A stretch of DNA of 10,692 nucleotides from Rickettsia typhi (GTDB lineage: Bacteria > Pseudomonadota > Alphaproteobacteria > Rickettsiales > UBA1997). Under the pieces are notes generated by a model. It saw only the letters and a program-made list of their open reading frames with translations. It made no database searches and was not told where the DNA came from. The position numbers were made by a program, and so were the translations under genes. The DNA is taken from NCBI GenBank assembly GCA_945906835.1, contig CAMDRL010000035.1, positions 1 to 10,692 on the forward strand, in the 5' to 3' direction. Of this stretch, positions 6,349 to 10,692 are shown piece after piece (positions within the stretch are counted from its first letter, which is position 1; every line of letters starts with the position of its first letter).

Positions 6349-6825
6349 CTATACAACTTTCTCAAAATTTTGAGTTGCTTGTGATAAAATGTGATCACTA
6401 TGTTTTTTGTCTAAACCTGATTTAGCTTCAGCCTCAACAGCTTTTAAAGCATTAACAACAATTGAGTTTTTAATATCTCTAATAGCTCCTTCTTCAGCGT
6501 TTTTAATTCTGTTTTGAGCGGCAGCAGTTTTTTTATTAAGCTCTTCAGAGATAGATTTTTGAGCATCAATTAAAAATTGATTAGCTTCAATTTCAGCATC
6601 TTTAAGCAATTTTTCAGAGTAAGATAAAGATTCTTTGTAATAAGCTTCAGCTGCTGCAAGAAGTTTAGCTGCTTTCTCTTTCATTTCTTTTGCGGCTAAA
6701 ATTTCTTCGGCAATTTCTTTTGATTTTTGGTCAAGAGATTTAGTAATTTTAGGGCCAACATATTTTATAATTAAGCCGACAAAGGTAAGGAAAGCTATGG
6801 CAAGCCAGAATTTTTCGTTGAACAT
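6349..6825 (-). CDS. atpF: F0F1 ATP synthase subunit b
   Basis: Subunit b is half of the peripheral stalk that holds the F1 head against the a subunit. The 158-residue product has one membrane helix near the start (about residues 5-24, FWLAIAFLTFVGLIIKYVGP), with the N-terminal FW and the following KSLDQKSKEI typical of alphaproteobacterial b rather than b'. From residue 30 onward it is a long Ala/Glu/Lys-rich coiled coil (EEILAAKEMKEKAAKLL and onward) ending in the delta-binding region. It starts 10 bases after the atpF' stop codon and is the last gene of the F0 set. No clear Shine-Dalgarno is visible. A palindrome with a T-run 3' to it may terminate the transcript. Confidence 0.93.
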   Translation of the reverse strand: MFNEKFWLAIAFLTFVGLIIKYVGPKITKSLDQKSKEIAEEILAAKEMKEKAAKLLAAAEAYYKESLSYSEKLLKDAEIEANQFLIDAQKSISEELNKKTAAAQNRIKNAEEGAIRDIKNSIVVNALKAVEAEAKSGLDKKHSDHILSQATQNFEKVV

Positions 6826-6835
6826 TTTTTAGAAT

Positions 6836-7273
6836 TTAAGAAATATTAAAAAGTTTTGATTTGATATTTTTTGTCAAATCTTGAATTGCTAATCGGCTTT
6901 GAGCATGAGTGGAAGCGATAAAATTCTTTAAATCTTCTTGAGATTTTTTAGTAATTATTTCGATTTTTTCTTTTAACTCTTCGGTTAATTTTTCTCTTTT
7001 TGAAGATGCTGCTTTAGTGGCTTCCTCAAGCTTTTCTTGATATTCCTTAGTAGCTTTCATTCTTAAGGCAACAGTTTTAGAGCTAATTTCATCAATAGCT
7101 TGGTCAAGTTGATTGGCTTGTAAAGTATCAGAATCAATAACTGACTTTCTTTCTTTAAGAATATCGCGAATTCTTGGTAATATTATGTTGCTGACAAAAT
7201 AATAAAGAATGGCGAAACATACGGTAAGCCAGAAAATTTGTGAGCTAAAATAGTGAGGATCAAATTGCGGCAT
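6836..7273 (-). CDS. atpF': F0F1 ATP synthase subunit b' (second stalk subunit)
   Basis: Many alphaproteobacteria, like cyanobacteria and chloroplasts, build the peripheral stalk from a b/b' heterodimer. This 145-residue protein opens MPQFDPHYFSSQIFWL, the characteristic b' start (PQxDxxxFxxQIFWL), followed by the membrane helix (about 13-33) and LPRIRDILKERKSVID at its cytoplasmic end. The rest is a charged coiled coil. It lies between atpE and atpF in the standard order a-c-b'-b. The 98-base gap from atpE is larger than that to atpF (10 bases) and holds a stable hairpin. The symbol atpF' (also written atpX or atpG in some genomes) is used here. Confidence 0.92.
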   Translation of the reverse strand: MPQFDPHYFSSQIFWLTVCFAILYYFVSNIILPRIRDILKERKSVIDSDTLQANQLDQAIDEISSKTVALRMKATKEYQEKLEEATKAASSKREKLTEELKEKIEIITKKSQEDLKNFIASTHAQSRLAIQDLTKNIKSKLFNIS

Positions 7274-7323
7274 TTTATTTAGAAATTAGGTGAGGGCAAG
7301 GTTTGTGCCAGTCAAATTTTAAT

Positions 7324-7364
7324 GCTAAGTCCGCACTCAAATTATTTTAGATGCGGACCTTAGC
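7324..7364 (-). promoter_or_regulatory. Hairpin in the atpE-atpF' intergenic space
   Basis: GCTAAGTCCGCA (7324-7335) pairs with TGCGGACCTTAGC (7352-7364) with one bulged base, around a 16-base loop. On the transcript it follows the atpE stop by only a few bases, and no T-run follows. It is better explained as an mRNA-processing or stabilising structure, or a leaky terminator, than as a full terminator. This would fit the need for many more c subunits than b or b', but that role is inference. Confidence 0.55.
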
Positions 7365-7371
7365 TTAAGTA

Positions 7372-7626
7372 TTAATTAAACAAGATCAAGAAAGCTAAAA
7401 GTACCGCAAAGATACCCATGGCTTCAGCAAGACCAACTGCAATGTAAATGTATTTTTCAATTTTTGGAGCTGCAGAAGGATTTCTAGCAATGCTGTTGAA
7501 AAAAGCGGTAAAGATGTTACCAATTGCCATAGCTGCACCAGCCATACCAATTGATGTTAATCCAATGCCGATATATTTTAAAGATTCTAATGCCATTGCT
7601 GGTTCTACTGGTAATACTGGTTCCAT
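7372..7626 (-). CDS. atpE: F0F1 ATP synthase subunit c (proteolipid)
   Basis: Subunit c forms the rotating membrane ring that carries protons. The 84-residue frame folds as two helices joined by the polar loop ARNPSA (47-52). Helix 1 is the Gly/Ala-rich YIGIGLTSIGMAGAAMAIGN. Helix 2 carries the proton-binding carboxylate Glu68 in GLAEAMGIF. The glutamine and Ser/Thr ligands of sodium-type rings are not visible, which points to protons. The first ten residues (MEPVLPVEPA) are unusual. Starting at Met11 (MALESLKYIG, ATG at 7596-7594) would give 74 residues, close to Rickettsiales homologues as I recall them, with the carboxylate at position 58. Neither start has a clear Shine-Dalgarno. It lies 154 bases after atpB and is followed by the intergenic hairpin. 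Confidence 0.96.
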   Translation of the reverse strand: MEPVLPVEPAMALESLKYIGIGLTSIGMAGAAMAIGNIFTAFFNSIARNPSAAPKIEKYIYIAVGLAEAMGIFAVLLAFLILFN

Positions 7627-7652
7627 GTTTTTTACTTTTTTAGATTAAAATT

Positions 7653-7680
7653 TTGAGAAATTCTTGACGAAATATCTCAA
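7653..7680 (-). promoter_or_regulatory. Weak hairpin in the atpE leader
   Basis: TTGAGAAATT (7653-7662) pairs with AATATCTCAA (7671-7680) with one mismatch around an 8-base loop. It would lie about 27 bases before the atpE start in the transcript. It is AT-rich and modest, so a regulatory role is only possible. Confidence 0.25.
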
Positions 7681-7754
7681 TCGAATACCGCACATCTGCT
7701 TGTTTCTTCCTGTATGTTGGACTTCTTTTTGTAGGTGGCGTTACTTATTCAACC

Positions 7755-7763
7755 ATTATAACA
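7755..7763 (-). promoter_or_regulatory. Candidate extended -10 promoter upstream of atpE
   Basis: The minus strand reads TGTTATAAT at 7763-7755: a consensus TATAAT preceded by the TGn extension that can replace a -35 box. Transcription would begin near 7748 and give atpE a leader of about 120 bases, independent of atpB. No good -35 hexamer is seen at the usual spacing. In AT-rich DNA a chance match is possible. Confidence 0.4.
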
Positions 7764-7780
7764 AGCTAAGGTTAAATTCT

Positions 7781-8530
7781 TTAATGTTCTTTAACTACAT
7801 CGCCCAAATAGGCGCAAACTAAAATTGTAAAAATGTAGGCTTGTAAAGCTGAAACGAAAAGTTCAAAGCCAGTTAAAACAATGCTAAATAAGAATGGAAA
7901 TATTCCCAAAACAACTCCAAGAGAAAGAATGAAGCCAGCAACTACTTTAAGCAATACATGCCCCGCAACCATGTTAGCAAAAAGACGAACTGATAAAGTT
8001 ACAGGTCTGATTAAAAAAGAAAAAAATTCAATTACAAAAATTAAAGGAGCCATCCACATTGGAACTCCACTTGGTAAAAACATGTGAAGAAAGCCCATAA
8101 AACCATTTCTACGAATTGCAAAAATTGTAACTGTTGTGAAGGCAACTAAAGCTAAAGAAAGAGTAACGATGATTTGGCTTGTAGCTGTGAAACTATAAGG
8201 AGTTAAGCCAAGAAAATTAGAAAGTAAAATAAAGATGAAAAGCGTAAATACTAATGGAAAAAATTTATTTCCTTCATTGCCAATTCCAGCTTTAACTGTT
8301 TCCATGACAAAATTGTAAATTGATTCAGCAAATACTTGTAATTTTGAAGGAACCAAAGATTTTTTTCTGGTGGCAAAAAGCATAAAAACAATTGAAAATG
8401 CAGTTGCTAAAACCATATAAAGAGCTGAATTAGTAAAGCTGATATCAAATGATCCAAAATTTAGATCAATAATATTCTGTACTTTAAATTGGTCTAAAGG
8501 ACTATGTTTTTCGTGAATCTCTGCTGACAT
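7781..8530 (-). CDS. atpB: F0F1 ATP synthase subunit a
   Basis: Subunit a provides the two proton half-channels next to the c ring. The 249-residue protein has several hydrophobic helices and the family signature in order: FFPLVFTLFIFILLSNFLGLTPYSF (about 90-114), then IRPVTLSVRLFANMVAGH (174-191) containing the essential arginine (Arg182, equivalent to E. coli Arg210), then GFELFVSALQAYIFTIL (221-237). MSAEIHEKHSPLDQF is a plausible soluble N-terminus. It is the first visible gene of the F0 set and is followed by atpE, atpF' and atpF. The usual upstream partner atpI is not in the 130-base divergent gap. The F1 genes are not in the window, in keeping with the split F0/F1 arrangement of alphaproteobacteria. 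Confidence 0.97.
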   Translation of the reverse strand: MSAEIHEKHSPLDQFKVQNIIDLNFGSFDISFTNSALYMVLATAFSIVFMLFATRKKSLVPSKLQVFAESIYNFVMETVKAGIGNEGNKFFPLVFTLFIFILLSNFLGLTPYSFTATSQIIVTLSLALVAFTTVTIFAIRRNGFMGFLHMFLPSGVPMWMAPLIFVIEFFSFLIRPVTLSVRLFANMVAGHVLLKVVAGFILSLGVVLGIFPFLFSIVLTGFELFVSALQAYIFTILVCAYLGDVVKEH

Positions 8531-8660
8531 TTTAAAATTTGTTGGATTTTTAGACTTTGCATGAAATGCTTTTACTTCAGCGCAATTGAACCTTGAACCA
8601 TTGTTTTGGTGGTTTACAAAGTGGGCGATAAAATATTTTTAGTCATGAAAAAGTCAAGTT

Positions 8661-9371
8661 ATGAATTGTAATAAGTTTGGTAACTATCCATTCTCATCAT
8701 TAATAAATTTTCTAAAACCTTTGGCCAAGCATAGTCGAAACCATTGGAAGGTTTTTGCTGTGGACTTAAATCAAGGCAAAAGACTTCCAATGGCTTCTAC
8801 CAAGCTCAATCAAAGTTTAAGTAAATGGCAATTTCTACCTCTATTCACAATTCTATTTCTTCTATCAAGTAACTCTTTTGCTCAAGAATTACAGGTAAAA
8901 TTTCAAGATTGGAGTGTTTTTAAAACCAAAAGAGGCGACAAAGAATTGTGTTATATGGTTTCAACTCCTATAAAAGAAATAGGAAATTATCGCAAAAGAG
9001 GTGAGTCTTATTTTTTAGTAACCAATATTCTTAATGATTCTGACGAGGTAAGTATTTCTTCTGGGTTTTTTTATAAAAAGAAATCAGATATTGAGCTTTC
9101 TTTTGGATCAAAGAAATTTTATCTTTTTCCATATTCAATGTTAGCTTGGGCTCATGATAAGAACGATGATATTGATCTTATTAAACAGATGCAAAAATCA
9201 GAGGAAATTATTGTGACTGCGGTTTCAAAAGATGGTAAAGCTGCTAGCGATACTTATTCTTTGATTGGTTTTGTGCAGGCTTATGCTAAAATGAAGGATA
9301 TTTGCCAAGGTTATTCCCAGAGTTATTTCGTTGGTTATTCTAAAAATGATTTAAATGGGGTGAAAGAATAA
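8661..9371 (+). CDS. IalB-family (invasion-associated locus B) secreted protein
   Basis: The C-terminal two thirds match the IalB pattern: QDWSVFKTKRGDKELCYMV (about 82-100), GESYFLVTNILNDSDEVSI, FGSKKFYLFPY, LAWAHDKNDDIDLIKQM, AVSKDGKAASDTYSLIGF. Cysteines at 97 and 215 could form a disulfide. IalB-family proteins are small periplasmic or surface proteins, first linked to red-cell invasion in Bartonella; the molecular role is not established. A clear signal peptide lies at 54-75 (KWQFLPLFTILFLLSSNSFA, cleavage before QE). It sits too far from the ATG at 8661, so the better start is Met44 (ATG at 8790), giving 193 residues. Residues 1-50 overlap a 79-bp palindrome and include the Met44 codon. 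The next gene starts one base after the stop codon, so the two are likely co-transcribed. Confidence 0.8.
   Translation: MNCNKFGNYPFSSLINFLKPLAKHSRNHWKVFAVDLNQGKRLPMASTKLNQSLSKWQFLPLFTILFLLSSNSFAQELQVKFQDWSVFKTKRGDKELCYMVSTPIKEIGNYRKRGESYFLVTNILNDSDEVSISSGFFYKKKSDIELSFGSKKFYLFPYSMLAWAHDKNDDIDLIKQMQKSEEIIVTAVSKDGKAASDTYSLIGFVQAYAKMKDICQGYSQSYFVGYSKNDLNGVKE
8728..8806. repeat. 79-bp palindromic element overlapping the IalB-family start region
   Basis: CCATTGGAAG (8741-8750) pairs perfectly with CTTCCAATGG (8784-8793). Pairing extends inward through TTTTGC/GCAAAA (8753-8758 with 8776-8781) and outward with mismatches (18 of 23 positions over 8728-8750 against 8784-8806). The frame stays open through it, and it contains the ATG at 8790. 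It resembles in kind the Rickettsia palindromic elements that insert in-frame in genes, though membership in a known family was not tested. Confidence 0.7.
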
Positions 9372-9372
9372 T

Positions 9373-9885
9373 ATGAAGGCTCTAACAATTATATTAGTGA
9401 TTTTTATCATAGTTCTTTCTCTTATTTTAATAACTCGCCTAATTTTTGCAATTCTTCTTCGCCATACTTATAACAATTTGAAAAAAATTAAATCTTTAAG
9501 CAAAAAGGTTTATAGCAAAAAGAAGAAAAAATATATTAAAGAAGAGGATGAGCGAAAGATAGAGAAGATAGAATTTCCTAAAGCGCATTCAGCTGCGAAG
9601 GCAGAAATGAAGGCTAAAGGGGGAGATAATAGAAGTAAAAGTGGCAGTTACGAGATAATCAATTCAAGCGAAAGAGCGCGTGATAGAAAAGAGCTAAATG
9701 ACATTAATATTGTAGATATTGTAAAGCCGGTAGGTTTTTGGACTTCAATGATTTTAGGGCAAAAATTGACTTACTTGATTCAATCAGCACAAATTTTGAA
9801 TAAGAGAGGTGATAAAGGTTTTTGGGCTAGTATGATTGAGGCTAAGGAAAGAGCGGCTGGGAAACAACATAGTAGAGGAAGGTAA
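9373..9885 (+). CDS. One-helix basic protein with duplicated GFW(T/A)SMI motif, function unknown
   Basis: I do not recognise this 170-residue protein. It has one strong N-terminal membrane helix (about 5-29, IILVIFIIVLSLILI and onward) with basic residues after it, so it is probably anchored with its body in the cytoplasm. Residues 36-90 are very lysine-rich (SKKVYSKKKKKYIKEEDE) and likely disordered. The C-terminal third holds VGFWTSMILGQ (120-130) and KGFWASMIEAK (148-158), the same GFW(T/A)SMI motif twice, 28 residues apart; this is likely its conserved part. It starts one base after the IalB-family stop codon and ends two bases before the TPR gene. The three look like one operon, so it may act with a secreted partner. 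Confidence 0.75.
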   Translation: MKALTIILVIFIIVLSLILITRLIFAILLRHTYNNLKKIKSLSKKVYSKKKKKYIKEEDERKIEKIEFPKAHSAAKAEMKAKGGDNRSKSGSYEIINSSERARDRKELNDINIVDIVKPVGFWTSMILGQKLTYLIQSAQILNKRGDKGFWASMIEAKERAAGKQHSRGR

Positions 9886-9887
9886 TT

Positions 9888-10100
9888 ATGATTTTATCTA
9901 AAGAAGAAGAAATACGAATCGATTTTCAGAAGGCCTTATCTTTACATCAAGACGGAAAATTAGACAAAGCTCAATTAATTTATTCCAAGATTTTAAAAGT
10001 TAATCCAAAACATGCTAATAGTTGGCATTTTTTGGGAGTAATTGCTTATCAAAAAAAAGATCCTCAAAGCTTGATAGATTTAGAACCTATCCCTAAATAA
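9888..10100 (+). pseudogene. TPR-repeat protein cut short by an IS5-family insertion
   Basis: A good Shine-Dalgarno (AGAGGAAGG, within the end of the preceding gene) precedes the ATG at 9888. Residues 13-46 form a recognisable tetratricopeptide repeat: FQKALSLHQDGKLDKAQ, then LIYSKILKVNPKHANSW, with the usual Gly, Ala, Tyr and Pro positions. A second repeat begins WHFLGVIAYQKKD and stops abruptly. The last residues (about EPIPK) come from the end of the IS element and the stop at 10098-10100 lies inside it, so the original gene was longer. Proteins of this kind with TPRs at the N-terminus often carry a second domain, but nothing of it is visible. The remainder may lie beyond the right end of the window. 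A 70-residue truncated product could still be made. Confidence 0.75.
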
Positions 10101-10692
10101 CAATAACCCTTCTAAACACAATCAAACTAGCCGCAAGGCAATGTAGCCCAAGAAAGCTTGAAGTTGTTTTTTCATATCTAACCTTTAATTTTCTAAAGTT
10201 GTTAAACCAAGAATGATATACCTCAACAATCCATCTCTTGCCATTGTTTGCCATTACAATTTCAATATCAAAATCTTGTTTGATTTTTTTGTGTAACGCT
10301 TTACTTTTGTAGCCCTTATCAACCAATATTGATCCTTTGTAACCCAGCTTTCTAATATCAATTAGATTATACATCTGCGTTACGTCATGTTTATTTCCTG
10401 TGGTTATTGATAGCGATAACGGGATACCATTTTCGTCCACTAATAAATGTCTTTTTGTTCCATTTTTTTCCCCTATCAACAGGGCTTTTTCCAACCGCTT
10501 CATTACCAATTGGAGCTTTGGTATTGCTTCCATCTAATGCTTACCATTTCCAAGCAATTCCTTTCATATCATCATAAACCGCAAGTCCAGTTTCCCACAT
10601 TTTATGGAAAGTTCCTGAGCTTTCCCAATACCTAAAATAACGATGCACAGCACTTGATGATCCAAATTCTTTTGGTAGGGCTTTCCATTGGC
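10080..10692 (-). mobile_element. IS5-family insertion sequence, left end in window
   Basis: The TPR frame loses its similarity around 10080, and the transposase ends at 10093, so one end of the element lies at about 10078-10090, near TTAGAACCTATCCCTAA. The exact border and any target duplication cannot be fixed because the other end is beyond the window. It carries a degraded transposase. Confidence 0.7.
10093..10692 (-). pseudogene. IS5-family transposase with stop codon and frame change (5' end outside window)
   Basis: Read on the minus strand, the first frame gives QWKALPKEFGSSSAVHRYF, RYWESSGTFHKMWETGL, AVYDDMKGIAWKW, then TAA (10543-10541), and resumes ALDGSNTKAPIGNEAVGKSPVDRGK. The family reads WQALDGS here, so CAA or CAG probably became TAA. 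At the run of seven A (10469-10463) the frame changes (+1 or -2) to NGTKRHLLVDENGIPLSLS and ITTGNKHDVTQMY, then continues to RWIVEVYHSWFNNFRKLKV and the stop near 10093. DDE residues are visible: Asp in ALDGS, Asp in NKHD, Glu in WIVE. The last 146 residues could be made from the ATG at 10533, but without the N-terminal part. The frame change could be programmed in the family; the stop codon makes this copy look dead. Confidence 0.85.

Noticed and set aside
7448..7648. Plus-strand frame opposite atpE
   Set aside because: It is antisense to an unmistakable c subunit and has no independent support.
7645..7695. 16-codon minus-strand ORF between atpB and atpE (MCGIRLRYFVKNFSKF)
   Set aside because: AGGAAG lies upstream, but the ORF is very short, has no features, and could arise by chance in AT-rich DNA.
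7881..8087. Plus-strand frame opposite atpB
   Set aside because: It is antisense to the most conserved part of subunit a, so it is a shadow.
8613..8639. TTTACA and AT-rich boxes as a promoter for the IalB-family gene
   Set aside because: The spacing between the boxes is 10 to 15 bases, too short for a standard promoter.
8531..8660. atpI gene upstream of atpB
   Set aside because: All minus-strand frames in this gap are closed within about a dozen codons; nothing resembles AtpI.
10447..10635. Plus-strand frame opposite the IS5 transposase
   Set aside because: The minus strand carries the recognisable transposase; this frame has no motif.

Overview
The window is AT-rich DNA from an alphaproteobacterium, most likely a host-associated member of the Rickettsiales or a close relative. 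This rests on four things: a split F0 operon with both b' and b subunits, an IalB-family secreted protein, RecF and AtpE sequences that read like Rickettsiaceae homologues from memory, and many decayed IS elements and palindromic repeats between, and partly inside, genes. No search was run, so the placement is an inference.

Layout. 1-276 (+) is the C-terminal end of a type IV pilin-like protein, followed by a strong intrinsic terminator and a mosaic of palindromic repeats. 480-755 (+) is a small three-helix membrane protein. It converges on recF (757-1935, -) with one base between the stop codons. recF lies behind dnaN (2041-3147, -), and a palindromic repeat sits at the recF start. Directly upstream of dnaN is a 39-residue membrane peptide ORF with a good ribosome binding site (3151-3270, -), probably coupled to dnaN. 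3304-3836 is a nest of decayed mobile DNA: the N-terminal piece of an IS630-type transposase split by a roughly 160-bp MITE, bounded by 19-bp inverted repeats. It ends three bases short of the pheT stop codon.

pheT (3840-6215, -) is intact and has no pheS beside it. A pair of repeats (6241-6335) separates it from the F0 genes of ATP synthase, atpB-atpE-atpF'-atpF (8530 down to 6349, -). The F1 genes and atpI are not here. A hairpin lies between atpE and atpF', and an extended -10 promoter candidate lies upstream of atpE; both could raise c-subunit output relative to a, b and b'.

Divergent from atpB is a tight plus-strand gene set: an IalB-like secreted protein whose N-terminal coding region overlaps a 79-bp palindrome, a one-helix basic protein with a duplicated GFW(T/A)SMI motif, and the first TPR of a TPR protein cut short by an IS5-family element. 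The IS5 transposase itself carries a stop codon and a frame change, and it runs off the right end of the window.

The core genes (recF, dnaN, pheT, F0) appear intact. The spaces between them hold most of the decay. The observations most worth checking are the dnaN leader ORF, the MITE whose precise removal restores the transposase reading frame, and the palindromes touching the starts of recF and the IalB gene.
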